The translations under genes and the position numbers were made by a program. A stretch of DNA of 64,000 nucleotides from PSRF01 sp051000815 (GTDB lineage: Bacteria; Acidobacteriota; Blastocatellia; Pyrinomonadales; Pyrinomonadaceae). The stretch covers positions 1 to 64,000 of the forward strand of contig JBPCNX010000028.1 in the NCBI GenBank assembly GCA_051000815.1. The letters run 5' to 3'. Every line of letters begins with the position of its first letter. Position 1 is the first letter of the stretch. The notes beneath the pieces are model-generated. The model was not told the origin of the DNA. It saw nothing but the letters and a program-made list of their open reading frames with translations, and made no database searches. This document shows positions 52,066-61,742 of this stretch, piece after piece.

Positions 52066-52112
52066 AACAAAAGCCGGAAAGCAAACAACTTGATTGCTAT
52101 TTGCTCCCGGCT
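52066..52112 (-). terminator. Hairpin between histidine kinase and response regulator genes
   Basis: On the minus strand AGCCGGGAGCAAAT (52112-52099) pairs with GTTTGCTTTCCGGCTT (52086-52071), followed by TTGTTT. It lies between the kinase stop and the regulator start and could stop or weaken read-through. Confidence 0.5.
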
Positions 52113-52133
52113 AAATACCTTGCTCTTAAGTTA

Positions 52134-55070
52134 CTAATCGCCGACGGCTTGCAAGCGGGCGCGCAGGTTTGAGGTAGGCAAAGTGATTCTGAACGTCGTT
52201 CCGTGACCAGGCGTGCTTTCCACTGAGATGTGGCCTGAGTGTTCCTGAACGATGCCATAGGAAACCGCCAAGCCTAAACCCGTGCCACGGCCCACTCCCT
52301 TAGTAGTGTAGAAAGGATCGTAGATCTTCGCTACGTTTTCAGGAGCGATGCCGATTCCCGTGTCAGTTATCTCTACCACCAGAGAATCGCTATCGTCGTT
52401 AATAGTGGAGATAGTGATTTTTCCGCCGTCGGGAATTGCGTCGCGCGCATTCAACAGCAGGTTAGTAAAGATCTGTTGCAGCTTACCGCTGTTGCCGAAC
52501 ACCAGTTGCTGATCCTGCTGGTAAAGGCGAACGATCTCGATCTGATTTCTGCGCAGTTGGGGTTCGAGCAGCTGCAACGTATCGTCCAGCACACGATGGA
52601 TGTCGACTTCGGCAAACTCGGTAGCGCCGCCGGTGCGGGAGAAGTTAAGCAGATTATTCACTATGTTTGTCGCGCGTTCGGCCTGCCGGCGAACCTTTTG
52701 CAGCAGCGCGTGTTTGGGATCGGTTTCCGGCAACATTCCCAGGAGCATCTGTGTGTATGACGACACACCCGTCAACGGAGTGTTCACCTCGTGAGCAACA
52801 CCGGCTGCCAGCAGACCGATGGAGGAGAGTTTCTCTCGCTGCTGTAACTGCTCTTCGAGGCGGATACGCGAGGTTACGTCTTCAACGATGACCAGGGCTC
52901 CGGTCTGCTCCTGCAAATCCTGAAGCGGCGCAATCGCGATATTGAGGACTAGAGTTTGTCCGGCGCGCGTTGCCGTGTGAATCTTGTAGATATTGCGAAT
53001 CTCTTTCAGCCGCCAGCGGTCGTTACCCAACACCTGCCAGAGCGTGTCAGCAAAGTCTTCGGAAAAAAGGTCTTCAACGTGTTTGCCGATCGCCTGATCG
53101 CGCGCCAGCCCGAGAATATGTTCCAGAGCGGAGTTCAGTCGAGTAACGCGGCCTTGGAGATCCACCGCCAGCAGTCCGACGTTAATCGACTCGATAATCG
53201 ATTCGTTAAACTCTTTCAGGAGTTTCAACTCCGAAGCACGGGTCTGCTGCTCCTGATAAAGCAAGCTGTTTTCAATTGCTACCGCTACATAGCCTGACAC
53301 TGTGCGTAGAATCTCGACGTCTTCCGAGGAAAGCAGCGCACCGTCCGAAGAACGGCCGAGTCCAATCACTGCAACCATCCGTCCGCGCACAACGCACGGG
53401 ACATAATAGTGAAGGGCGCGTCTCACAAAACCAGACGTTTCCGGAACCATATCAAGATCATCTGTGCGCACCACTCCATTTTCAGCCGAGCGCACGCGAA
53501 TCATTTCGCGGAAGTCTGGCGGCACGATCATTTCGGCTGAGAGTCCTTCGGCCCGGGCCAATCGATAGCCGGACGAGACGTTGTTGTCCTCGATAAAAAT
53601 TGCTACACGGCCGACATTCATCACCTCTTGCAACCGGCTGACGAGCGAATCGAGAAGAGGGTCTAATGCGGTGGTAGCAGACAGCGTGCGGCCGAAATCA
53701 AGCAAGCTGTTACGCATGTCGTAACGCTCACCATAGAACAGCCGATCAGTGCGCTCCTGAAGGAAACTCTTTACCGGAGCGGCAATCATGACAATTCCCG
53801 CCATGGCAACAATGGCGATTACGACACGAAGAGTAATCTCTCCGGAGCTAAAACTATGATCCACTCCTACGGCGTAGATGCCGGCGAGATAGACAACTGA
53901 GCCAATCAGCAGCGCGATCGCCAGGGTGGTTAGCGCGTAAACAAAAACCCGCCGGACGACCAGTTCCACGTCCATCAAACGATAACGAATCACCGAATAC
54001 CCGAACGCCAGCGGGATTAAAACGAGCGGCAGGACCGCGGTATCCGTGAGCCAGGGGTCTGATTGCGCGCCGAACAAATAACCAATTCCATAGAGCAACG
54101 TGAAAGGCGCAATCGCCAGGAGCGAGCCCCAGACAACCCATTTCATCTGCTGTCGCACGACGGCGCTCTTGGCTCTAATCCAGGTCCTCACCAGCAAAGC
54201 CGCGCTCGCGATCAAGGCCGCGACAAAATGGAAAAAACTAATCTTCCAAAACACGTCTAGAGCAGTCTCGGAGAGAGCCGGGATCTGGAGTAGAGGGGGA
54301 ATCGCTTGTCCAAGAACGTTACGAAGGTAGATGAAGCTGTTCAGTAACAACAGGAGGATAGCGGGCGCATAAAGCAAAAGCGTTCGCCGACGATCGGCAA
54401 ACAACTGCTGTCGCGATGGGTAAAGCGCACAGAAGTGCAAAAAGAGCGGTGGAAATAAAATAAAAGCTGCGTTCTTGAGAAAAGCTACCGCCAAATCGAG
54501 ATCTCGATAGCTGCCCACCGGCGTGTAGAAGTGAAAGACGAATGCAGCCAAACACAGGGTCGCGAAGTGGAGCGCAAAAGGCGCGCGACCGCCCTGCTTG
54601 AACAGAACGAAGAAGCCGACGAACAGATAAACCAGACCGATCAGGTTGATGTAGAGAGTGCGCGGGGTCCACTTATGAGTCGCGTCGAGATTGTCGACAT
54701 CGGCGTAGTAAAGACGGCTCTCTTCGGGATAAGAGGGTCGCTCGATGAGATAATGTATCTGACCCCCAACTCGCGCCTCATCAAGATACATCTGAACTTT
54801 TCTGGATTGGTCGATCGGATCATACTTGTCGCCGTTGAGGCTGGCGGCGATCAAGAGGTCACCCGGCACCAACCTGGCCCTGGCGCCTGAGGAGTTTGGC
54901 TCAACTGCTTCGGCCATGATTCCCTGAGGCGTCTCGATCCAGCGCACTCCGTCCCAGGGGGGCGTTTCGTGTCGGGCCCGCTGAACAAAGTTGAGCACCC
55001 CGGCCGCCACGAGCAGGGCTGCGCCGATGAGTACCAACCAGGTTCCAGTTGTAAGCACCGATCTCTTCAT
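52134..55070 (-). CDS. Sensor histidine kinase with PDZ-like, membrane, GAF and PAS domains
   Basis: The 978-residue kinase starts with one membrane helix, a PDZ-like segment (GIMAEAVEPNSSGARARLVP, PGDLLIAAS), then about seven hydrophobic helices (residues 130-430). A GAF domain (about 465-615, LDPLLDSLVSRLQEVMNVGR), a PAS domain (about 640-740) and the catalytic core follow: H box LLAAGVAHEVNTPLTGVS, N box QQIFTNLLLNARDAI, G1 DTGIGIAPENV, G2 GRGTGLGLAVSYGIV. It probably phosphorylates the NtrC-type regulator at 50565-51980. Confidence 0.93.
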   Translation of the reverse strand: MKRSVLTTGTWLVLIGAALLVAAGVLNFVQRARHETPPWDGVRWIETPQGIMAEAVEPNSSGARARLVPGDLLIAASLNGDKYDPIDQSRKVQMYLDEARVGGQIHYLIERPSYPEESRLYYADVDNLDATHKWTPRTLYINLIGLVYLFVGFFVLFKQGGRAPFALHFATLCLAAFVFHFYTPVGSYRDLDLAVAFLKNAAFILFPPLFLHFCALYPSRQQLFADRRRTLLLYAPAILLLLLNSFIYLRNVLGQAIPPLLQIPALSETALDVFWKISFFHFVAALIASAALLVRTWIRAKSAVVRQQMKWVVWGSLLAIAPFTLLYGIGYLFGAQSDPWLTDTAVLPLVLIPLAFGYSVIRYRLMDVELVVRRVFVYALTTLAIALLIGSVVYLAGIYAVGVDHSFSSGEITLRVVIAIVAMAGIVMIAAPVKSFLQERTDRLFYGERYDMRNSLLDFGRTLSATTALDPLLDSLVSRLQEVMNVGRVAIFIEDNNVSSGYRLARAEGLSAEMIVPPDFREMIRVRSAENGVVRTDDLDMVPETSGFVRRALHYYVPCVVRGRMVAVIGLGRSSDGALLSSEDVEILRTVSGYVAVAIENSLLYQEQQTRASELKLLKEFNESIIESINVGLLAVDLQGRVTRLNSALEHILGLARDQAIGKHVEDLFSEDFADTLWQVLGNDRWRLKEIRNIYKIHTATRAGQTLVLNIAIAPLQDLQEQTGALVIVEDVTSRIRLEEQLQQREKLSSIGLLAAGVAHEVNTPLTGVSSYTQMLLGMLPETDPKHALLQKVRRQAERATNIVNNLLNFSRTGGATEFAEVDIHRVLDDTLQLLEPQLRRNQIEIVRLYQQDQQLVFGNSGKLQQIFTNLLLNARDAIPDGGKITISTINDDSDSLVVEITDTGIGIAPENVAKIYDPFYTTKGVGRGTGLGLAVSYGIVQEHSGHISVESTPGHGTTFRITLPTSNLRARLQAVGD

Positions 55071-55079
55071 TTCAGCTCT

Positions 55080-55292
55080 CTAAAAGCGAGAACCTCCCGA
55101 TCCGGTTGGGAATTGCAATGCATGTTCCTTGAGCCTCTGGGTAAGGCCCGCGGCTCGGGGAGGACGCTCGCCAGTTAAAAGATTACCAACAGGGTCAACA
55201 TTACCGAGCCCTTTACTGTTTTCGGCGAAAGGCGAAACTATCGCCGGCCGCGACGAAGGGATCCGGGAATTCAGTATTTCGTAGTTTTCCAT
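55080..55292 (-). CDS. Small ORF just upstream of the histidine kinase
   Basis: A 70-codon frame from ATG 55292 (MENYEILNSRIPSSRPAIVS...) ends 10 bp before the kinase start, with the kinase ribosome region right after the stop. The composition (Pro, Ser, Gly, Arg rich; ending GSGGSRF) is plausible for a short regulatory or leader protein, but no family or strong ribosome site was seen. Confidence 0.5.
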   Translation of the reverse strand: MENYEILNSRIPSSRPAIVSPFAENSKGLGNVDPVGNLLTGERPPRAAGLTQRLKEHALQFPTGSGGSRF

Positions 55293-55366
55293 GATTTTGG
55301 AGAAAGGGACTCGGTGGGGTTATTTATGAACACGCAGTCCGGCGACTGCGATCGTCGCCGGAGCCC

Positions 55367-57124
55367 TTAAAACCTCACGGAGATTCCACCACGCACCGAG
55401 CGACGCCCAGTTGTGAGTTGCGTCAGTATCTCTCCATTTTCCGTGGTGGCTTGCGCGTCCAATAGGTTGCGCGCATCCAGCACGGCTTCCGCTCTCACAG
55501 GCAGTCCGAAGCTGGGAAGATCTTGTGTTACCTGAATGCTCAATGACGGATCATAGACTCCCAATCGTCCGGCAAAGGGGTCTATGGCAAAAACGGTTGC
55601 GTTCGGGGAGAACCGCAATACTGTGCGGACGTGCGTGCCGGAGCTGAAGCCACCGCCAAACTGGATGGCAGCAGTTTGAAAGAACCCGTTCGCAAACATC
55701 TCATCGGGACTCGAAAAGCCAGACGCCAGACGCTGACCCTGGCCGAAAGAGTACCCCGCCGACACTGTCCACTGTCCGCCCAGCCGCCTGGTATAAACCA
55801 CGCGCATGCCGCGAGCCGCGCCTTCCTGATTTGCAACGCTGATTAAAGCGTCACCTGTCGTTCCGGAAAACGCAGAAATTGGAGTGCTCAGCAGACCGAC
55901 TCCCCGGCCTGAGGTAGTGTCAAAGAAAGCCGTAGCCTCGAAATTCGAGCTGTTGCCAACAACACGTTCAACCCCAAATTCCAGACGATGGCTTCGCTCC
56001 ATTACGGCCTGTCCATCGATCACAGCAATGGGTCGATTACCGGAATTAGTGAAAACCACTTCAGTGCCTTCAAAACTCGCGACACTTTGTATTTGAGTTT
56101 CGTCACCACCGGGGGCATAGGCGGCTTTCACCCGCGTGCGGGCGTTGGCGTCAAATTGAATTCCGATGCGTGGACTGAGCGAACGCGCACCCCCAGCGCC
56201 GACAAAACGGGAATAGTCCAAGCCCATGACGATCACGACACCATTCCGGACGATCCACTCATCCACAGCGCGTACTGAAAACTGCCCCTGCGGACGAGCG
56301 TCAATTCCAAGTCCGGAGGACGAATTGAACTGCATCCCGCCGACGCTCATCTCGAGATTGTGACGGTCGCCTACTCGAACACGACCGGTCGCCTCCAGAC
56401 GCTCCGGAGCATTCGGGCCCGCTCCTGTTTGTCCAGCGAATATGAGTTCAAGGTGTTCAGTGGCGGGAGTGGAGATCGCGAAGTTAAGTCCCAAATAGCC
56501 CGGCTCCATGGAACCACCTGAGAAATAGGTTTGAACGACGCCAATCGTTCGCCCCTTAAAATTGTTTACGGATGGCTCATCAGTACTCTCGCGCTGGTCA
56601 GCAGCGACCGCAGGCGTTTCTCCGGTTTCCGCTTCGATCCCCAGGGCGGATTTAATCGCTTCCTCGTCTCCCTCCTGAACCTGGAAAATTGAGCGGCGGG
56701 TCTGAGCTGAACGTAATACCCATCTAACGTCATCCCGGTCTTTGCGACGCTCGGGTAATGTTTTTCCTGAACCGATCGGCTCCAGATTGAAGCGGTAAAT
56801 CAATTCCTGTGATGGGCGCACCTCCACCGAAGCAAACGCCACCTCACTGAAACCGTCAGCGATAGCGCGGATGCTGTAGCGACCAGGCGCAATTCTCGTG
56901 GTGAAACGCCCGTCAGTGCTGGTTCGCGTCTTCTTGATCACGATGTTCGCGCCCTCTTTCAAGAGCGAAACTAACGCGCCAGCCAAAGGATTGCCTTTAT
57001 CGTCCTTGACGGATCCGGTCACCGTGGCGAGCGAGCCCTTGCCGGCAAGCGCATTCGGCGTGTAAAGAAAAACCAAACCTGAAAGCGCAATTAGACCGAG
57101 CGCCAAGCCAATTCCTCTTTTCAT
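55367..57124 (-). CDS. Outer-membrane beta-barrel protein with carboxypeptidase-regulatory-like domain
   Basis: The 585-residue protein has a signal peptide (GLALGLIALSGLVFLYTP), then a carboxypeptidase regulatory-like (CarboxypepD_reg) fold (TVTGSVKDDKGNPLAGALVS then RIAPGRYSIRAIADGF), an acidic linker, and a long region of alternating-hydrophobic beta strands ending in Phe (RSVRGGISVRF), the usual outer-membrane barrel end signal. A TonB box or plug was not recognised, so it is barrel-only. The ATG 57124 has GGAGG about 10 nt upstream. It probably handles binding or transport at the outer membrane. Confidence 0.85.
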   Translation of the reverse strand: MKRGIGLALGLIALSGLVFLYTPNALAGKGSLATVTGSVKDDKGNPLAGALVSLLKEGANIVIKKTRTSTDGRFTTRIAPGRYSIRAIADGFSEVAFASVEVRPSQELIYRFNLEPIGSGKTLPERRKDRDDVRWVLRSAQTRRSIFQVQEGDEEAIKSALGIEAETGETPAVAADQRESTDEPSVNNFKGRTIGVVQTYFSGGSMEPGYLGLNFAISTPATEHLELIFAGQTGAGPNAPERLEATGRVRVGDRHNLEMSVGGMQFNSSSGLGIDARPQGQFSVRAVDEWIVRNGVVIVMGLDYSRFVGAGGARSLSPRIGIQFDANARTRVKAAYAPGGDETQIQSVASFEGTEVVFTNSGNRPIAVIDGQAVMERSHRLEFGVERVVGNSSNFEATAFFDTTSGRGVGLLSTPISAFSGTTGDALISVANQEGAARGMRVVYTRRLGGQWTVSAGYSFGQGQRLASGFSSPDEMFANGFFQTAAIQFGGGFSSGTHVRTVLRFSPNATVFAIDPFAGRLGVYDPSLSIQVTQDLPSFGLPVRAEAVLDARNLLDAQATTENGEILTQLTTGRRSVRGGISVRF

Positions 57125-57454
57125 GGGGCAAAAACCTCCAAGCGCAGACTCCCACCTGAGAACGAAAGCCTTGAGAGCCGACATCGTATTGTTCTGCTCA
57201 AGTGGGAAGGACTTTTCCTGAAGTTCATCCTTTTTCCGATCACACAAAGGAACAACACCCTTTGCAAAGGCGAACCGGTTCAGGCAGGAGACTTACCGGA
57301 ACCAATGAATGACTGCATTTTCTGCCAAGGCCGCAGGACTGTCAAGCAAATCGCCTTACTTTTGGCCCTGTTTGCGGGCTATTTTGGCGCATGCTAGGAT
57401 CGGATTCCCCCAGGGCAACGCCAACTTCCGTTAAACAGCTATCTAAGGCGGGAC
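57125..57454. promoter_or_regulatory. Divergent intergenic region
   Basis: These 330 bp separate the divergent barrel and M16 protease genes. A long GC-mixed stretch near 57320-57420 has no clear coding frame. A GGCGGGAC just before the M16 start may be its ribosome site. No perfect -10/-35 pair was recognised. Confidence 0.35.
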
Positions 57455-58738
57455 ATGATCGACAACGTTCAACTAACCAGACTCTCTAATGGGCTGACAA
57501 TACTGACAGAACATATGCCGGGACTCAGGTCCGTGACGGCCGGAATCTGGGTGCGCCGCGGATCCCGACATGAATCGGAGACCTTAAACGGAATCTGCCA
57601 CTTTATCGAACACTCGGTTTTCAAGGGCACCAGCCGCCGCTCAGCTCGTGATATTGCCGTTGAATCCGATCGACTGGGCGGACATCTTGACGCCTACACT
57701 ACTCAGGAGATGATAGGCTTCGCCTTAAAGGTTGCCGACAGCAAACTTCCGGAAGCAATAGATTTACTTGCCGACCTGGTTTCCCGCCCGAGATTTGACC
57801 AGCAGGATCTGGAACGAGAGCAAAAAGTCATCCTTGAAGAGATAAAGATGGTCGAGGACACCCCTGACGAACTCCTGGGGGAACTCTTCAACGCAGCCTA
57901 TTTCCCCAACCACCCTCTGGGACGTCCAATTGAAGGTACCGAACAGACTGTTTCGACTTTTGATCACGCAACTACGACCAGCTATCACGCCCATGCATTT
58001 TCCCGGGCAAACCTGGTGATCGCGGCGGCTGGTAATGTCGATCACGAGCGACTGGTGGAAATCATTAACCAGGCTTTCGCCGACATGACCACAAAAGGCG
58101 ACGGCTCTCAATTGCCTGCTGAGGCCAGCATCTCGCCTTCACCCGCAGCGCCAATCCTGATCGAACATAAGAAGGAGTTGGAACAGGCTCATTTAATCGT
58201 CGCTGCCCCGTTTCCCACTGCCCTGAGTAACGAGCGTTACGCAGCGAGCCTCCTCGCGTCGGTCATTGGTGGCGGGACATCGAGCCGGCTTTGGCAAAAA
58301 ATTCGCGAAGAGCGTGGCCTTGCTTACTCGGTCGGCGCAGGCAGTGGAACGTTTTCCGATGTGGGAGTGTTTACGATCTACGCCGGCGCCTCTCCGCAAC
58401 ACCTGGATGAAGTCCTCGACCTGTCCCTCGAGGAAGTGCGGCGTGTTGTGAAGGAAATTGTCCCCGACGAAGAATTGAAACTAGTAAAGGAACAGGCTAT
58501 TTCGTCGGTCCTGCTGGGACTCGAATCGTCAAGCGCGCGCGCCAGCACGCTTGCGCGCCAGGAGATAATCCACAATCGTCGCATCTCACCCGACGAAATG
58601 ATCCGCCAGCTCGAAGCGGTAAGCAGCGAAGAGATCCAGGCAGTGGCGCGGAAGTTTTTTACGACTGAGAAACTTGCGCTGGGAGCGCTCGGCAATCTCA
58701 ATGGCTTTCGCGTCGATCGTTCGCGTCTTGAGATCTGA
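57455..58738 (+). CDS. M16 family zinc protease (processing-peptidase-like)
   Basis: The 427-residue protein has the inverted zinc motif HFIEH in NGICHFIEHSVFKGTSRRSA, with the downstream Glu of the family (EEIKMVEDTPDEL region), and the later AYSVGAGSGTFSDVGVFTIY. This is the single-domain-pair form related to mitochondrial processing peptidase and PqqF. It should degrade peptides or small proteins in the periplasm or cytoplasm; no signal peptide was seen. It heads a plus-strand run with the beta-lactamase-fold gene. Confidence 0.92.
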   Translation: MIDNVQLTRLSNGLTILTEHMPGLRSVTAGIWVRRGSRHESETLNGICHFIEHSVFKGTSRRSARDIAVESDRLGGHLDAYTTQEMIGFALKVADSKLPEAIDLLADLVSRPRFDQQDLEREQKVILEEIKMVEDTPDELLGELFNAAYFPNHPLGRPIEGTEQTVSTFDHATTTSYHAHAFSRANLVIAAAGNVDHERLVEIINQAFADMTTKGDGSQLPAEASISPSPAAPILIEHKKELEQAHLIVAAPFPTALSNERYAASLLASVIGGGTSSRLWQKIREERGLAYSVGAGSGTFSDVGVFTIYAGASPQHLDEVLDLSLEEVRRVVKEIVPDEELKLVKEQAISSVLLGLESSSARASTLARQEIIHNRRISPDEMIRQLEAVSSEEIQAVARKFFTTEKLALGALGNLNGFRVDRSRLEI

Positions 58739-58743
58739 CGTAA

Positions 58744-58815
58744 CGCAAACTGTTAGTTTGTGAATGTGCACAGCACTGATCAGCCTCCGCCCAAGCGCAA
58801 ACTAACAGTTTGCGA
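58744..58815. repeat. Inverted repeat CGCAAACTGTTAGTTTG
   Basis: CGCAAACTGTTAGTTTGTG at 58744-58762 and its complement CGCAAACTAACAGTTTGCG at 58797-58815 are separated by about 34 bp. The element follows the M16 protease stop by a few bases and could be its terminator, although no T-run follows. Confidence 0.75.
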
Positions 58816-58898
58816 CACCACAACACCATCTAGCCGTTTTGTTTGTTAAATGGTAAAGTTCTGCTTCGTTGTCCTGTCTGATTGTCTGAGCCCTTAAC

Positions 58899-59723
58899 AT
58901 GAAACTTACCGTTCTCGGCAGCGGCTCAACTGGTAATGCGGTTCTGATCGTAGCCGGCGAAACTCGCGTTCTGGTTGACGCCGGACTCAGCGCCAGGGAA
59001 ATTGCGCGCCGTCTTGCGCTCGTTGGTGAGGACATTCATCGTCTCGACGGTGTGCTGGTCACGCATGAGCATGGCGATCATGTTGGCGGCCTGCGCGTGC
59101 TACTTCGTTCGGTCGATTGTCCGGTCTACATTTCCGCGAGAACCTGCGATGCCTACATCAGCGAGCGAATGAATGTCGCCAACGACGAGCCCCGCAAGCG
59201 CGCCGCTGCTTTAAGCGATCGAGTTGAGCAGATCGAATCCAGCAAAGACTTCCGGATCGGTGAGATCGATTTTCACCCGTTCACGATCCCTCACGACGCG
59301 GCGGATAACTTTGGTTTTACGGCCACACATCAGGGCGTAAAAATCGCCACTTTGATGGACTTTGGCCACATAACGACCCTAATCAGCGAACAATTACGTG
59401 GCTGCGCCGCAATCCTGATGGAGTCGAACCATAGCCGCGACATGCTCAAGGCCTGCGACGTTTATCCGTGGGAACTGAAACAGCGGATTCTTTCCCGCCT
59501 TGGTCACCTTTCCAACGAAGATGTGGCTGATTGGCTGCGCGATGGGTTTGACGGAACCGCGAGACACATTGTGCTCGCGCATCTTTCACAACGCGCGAAT
59601 AATCCCTACCTGGCACAGATTTCCGCCGAAGTCGCGCTCCAGGAACGGGCGCCTCTCTTTGCCGCCCAAACGCACATCAGTCTTTCCTTTCCCAAGGAGC
59701 CGACGCCCTGGATCGAGGTCTAA
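58899..59723 (+). CDS. Metallo-beta-lactamase-fold hydrolase, WalJ/YycJ-like
   Basis: The 274-residue protein starts at the MBL fold: VLGSGSTGNAVLI, then the metal motif VLVTHEHGDHVGGL (HxHxDH), and later TIPHDAADNFGF and SNHSRDM for the remaining ligands. The layout and length fit the YycJ/WalJ group, a DNA-directed nuclease in some bacteria. Whether this is a nuclease cannot be decided from the sequence. It ends 8 bp before the lipoprotein gene. Confidence 0.88.
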   Translation: MKLTVLGSGSTGNAVLIVAGETRVLVDAGLSAREIARRLALVGEDIHRLDGVLVTHEHGDHVGGLRVLLRSVDCPVYISARTCDAYISERMNVANDEPRKRAAALSDRVEQIESSKDFRIGEIDFHPFTIPHDAADNFGFTATHQGVKIATLMDFGHITTLISEQLRGCAAILMESNHSRDMLKACDVYPWELKQRILSRLGHLSNEDVADWLRDGFDGTARHIVLAHLSQRANNPYLAQISAEVALQERAPLFAAQTHISLSFPKEPTPWIEV

Positions 59724-59730
59724 GCAGCGC

Positions 59731-60240
59731 ATGACTGACCGGGATCCTAGCTCGTCAACACACCCTGTCTTCGTGAATACCGTCAAGGGCGCTCCCAATT
59801 GCCTGGAACCTGCCATCAGGTTGATGTTGATAGCAATGTTGCTGGCGGCTGTATCGGGCTGCAGTCTCAAATCGGAACGGCGCGGTCTGCCGGCGGAAAT
59901 TGAAGCAGTAATCGGCACGGTTACTGACGACATCGCGGCCGAGCGTTACGAGAAGATCTATAACGAGGCTGCGGATTTGTGGAAGCAGGAATCAAGCCTG
60001 GAAGAAACGATTGCCGGCTTCAAGACCTTACAGGCGAAGCTTGGTAAGATAGACAATCGCACGCTCCACTCTGCCGCTGAACAGAATAATTCTAGTGGGC
60101 CATTGAAAGGCCGCGCTTTCATCGTCACCTATCAAACAAAATTTGAAAAAGGCGAAGGCATGGAAACTTTCACTCTGGTGCAACGCGATAATCAATGGCA
60201 GCTCGCGAGGTATTTTGTTAATTCGACAGCGCTTAAATGA
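59731..60240 (+). CDS. Lipoprotein, DUF4019-like
   Basis: The protein of about 169 residues has a hydrophobic signal (RLMLIAMLLAAVSGCSLKSE) with a lipobox Cys around residue 45, so a shorter start near 59821 (LMLIAML) is also possible. The rest resembles DUF4019-type small domains: YEKIYNEAADLWKQESSLEE and MQWQLARYFVN-like ending QRDNQWQLARYFVNST. The frame continues upstream to 59500 across the hydrolase gene, which is not used. Function unknown. Confidence 0.7.
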   Translation: MTDRDPSSSTHPVFVNTVKGAPNCLEPAIRLMLIAMLLAAVSGCSLKSERRGLPAEIEAVIGTVTDDIAAERYEKIYNEAADLWKQESSLEETIAGFKTLQAKLGKIDNRTLHSAAEQNNSSGPLKGRAFIVTYQTKFEKGEGMETFTLVQRDNQWQLARYFVNSTALK

Positions 60241-60377
60241 GTGCGGAGTTTCGAAGTTCGGAGTGCGGAGTTAGGAGTAAATATTTTGGGGTTGACTCGA
60301 TTAATAATTAAGAGCCCAAACCTCAAAGTCCCATCTGCTGCTAACTCCGCACTTCGAACTCCGCACTTCGAAACTAT
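60241..60377. repeat. GCGGAGTT short-unit array with inverted right arm
   Basis: Left arm 60241-60276 (GTGCGGAGTTTCGAAGTTCG, GAGTGCGGAGTTAGGAG) and right arm 60342-60377 (CTAACTCCGCACTTCGAACT, CCGCACTTCGAAAC) are nearly perfect complements over 34 bp, separated by about 65 bp. It lies between the lipoprotein stop and purB. Confidence 0.88.
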
Positions 60378-60383
60378 AAAGAG

Positions 60384-61685
60384 ATGATTGAACGCTACAC
60401 ATTGCCCGAGATGGGGGCGCTCTGGTCCGAAGAAAACAAGTTCCGGAAATGGCTGGAAGTTGAACTTGCAGTCTGCGAAGTGCATGCGGACTTGGGCACG
60501 ATCCCGCGCGAAGCTCTGGAACAAATCAAATCACGCGCTCAGTTTTCTGTGGCGCGGATTAACGAGATCGAACGCACCACTAATCACGATGTGATCGCCT
60601 TCACAACAAACCTCGCAGAAACGATTGGCGATGCCGCACGCTTCGTGCACTTCGGCTTGACCTCATCAGACGTTGTCGACACGGCCAACGCTCTTTTGCT
60701 GCGCGACGCCTGTGATCTGCTGCTCGCAAAGATTGACGCGCTGCTGGCGGTGCTGAAACGCCGCGCCTTTGAGTTTAAGGCCACTCCTCAAATCGGCCGT
60801 ACTCACGGAATCCATGCGGAACCGACTTCGTTTGGGTTGACCTTTGCGCTCTGGCACTCGGAAATGAGTCGCAATCGTGCGCGCCTCGTTCGCGCTCGCG
60901 AAACCACCGCTGTCGGCAAGACTAGCGGCGCCGTCGGGGCCTTTGCTCACCTTGATCCGGTAGTCGAAGAGCGGGTTTGTGCAAAGTTGGGATTGCAGGC
61001 AGCAGCGGTGTCAACACAGATCATCCAGCGCGACCGGTACGCGGAATATCTAACCACCCTTGCGATCATCGCTTCATCGCTCGATAAGTTTGCCCTGAGT
61101 GTCAGACACTGGCAGCGCACCGAAGTTCGTGAAGCACAGGAGCGCTTTGCGTCCGGTCAGAAAGGCTCAAGTGCGATGCCTCACAAACGCAATCCCATAA
61201 TCTCGGAACGAATTTGTGGCCTTGCTCGCGTGATTCGGGGGAACAGTCTGGTAGGACTTGAGAACATTGCGCTTTGGCACGAACGCGACATCTCACATTC
61301 GTCTGCTGAACGCGTGGTCCTTCCTGACTCGAGTATCGCACTCGACTACATTCTCAGTAAGGCAACGTCTCTCATTGATGGACTTGTTGTTTATCCCGAT
61401 CGAATGCTGGCTAACTTGAACGCCACACGCGGACTGATCTTCAGCGGACAACTGCTGCTGGCATTAACCAGAAAGGGAGTCGCGCGCGAGTTGGCGTATG
61501 AGTGGGTGCAACGAAACGCGATGAGGGCCTGGGACGAAAACCAGGACTTTCAGGAGTTGGCCAAAGCTGATAGCGACATTAACGCAACCTTATCTCGTCA
61601 GGAAATCGAACAAGTTTTTTCGTTGGATACGTACCTGAGAAATGTGGATACGATCTTTGGACGGGTCTTTGGCAAGGACCCTTGA
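60384..61685 (+). CDS. purB: Adenylosuccinate lyase
   Basis: The 433-residue enzyme belongs to the fumarase/aspartase superfamily and carries the signature loop SSAMPHKRNPIISERI, with catalytic Ser in the flexible loop, plus TSSDVVDTANALLL and the conserved His in GRTHGIHAEPTSFGLTFA. It catalyses SAICAR to AICAR and adenylosuccinate to AMP in purine synthesis. The start ATG is preceded by AAAGAG. It precedes purS-purQ, interrupted by one minus-strand gene. Confidence 0.94.
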   Translation: MIERYTLPEMGALWSEENKFRKWLEVELAVCEVHADLGTIPREALEQIKSRAQFSVARINEIERTTNHDVIAFTTNLAETIGDAARFVHFGLTSSDVVDTANALLLRDACDLLLAKIDALLAVLKRRAFEFKATPQIGRTHGIHAEPTSFGLTFALWHSEMSRNRARLVRARETTAVGKTSGAVGAFAHLDPVVEERVCAKLGLQAAAVSTQIIQRDRYAEYLTTLAIIASSLDKFALSVRHWQRTEVREAQERFASGQKGSSAMPHKRNPIISERICGLARVIRGNSLVGLENIALWHERDISHSSAERVVLPDSSIALDYILSKATSLIDGLVVYPDRMLANLNATRGLIFSGQLLLALTRKGVARELAYEWVQRNAMRAWDENQDFQELAKADSDINATLSRQEIEQVFSLDTYLRNVDTIFGRVFGKDP

Positions 61686-61742
61686 CGTGAAATCCGTGCA
61701 GCTGTGGCGTTGGGAACCGCCGGCATAACGCGAGGACTGTTT

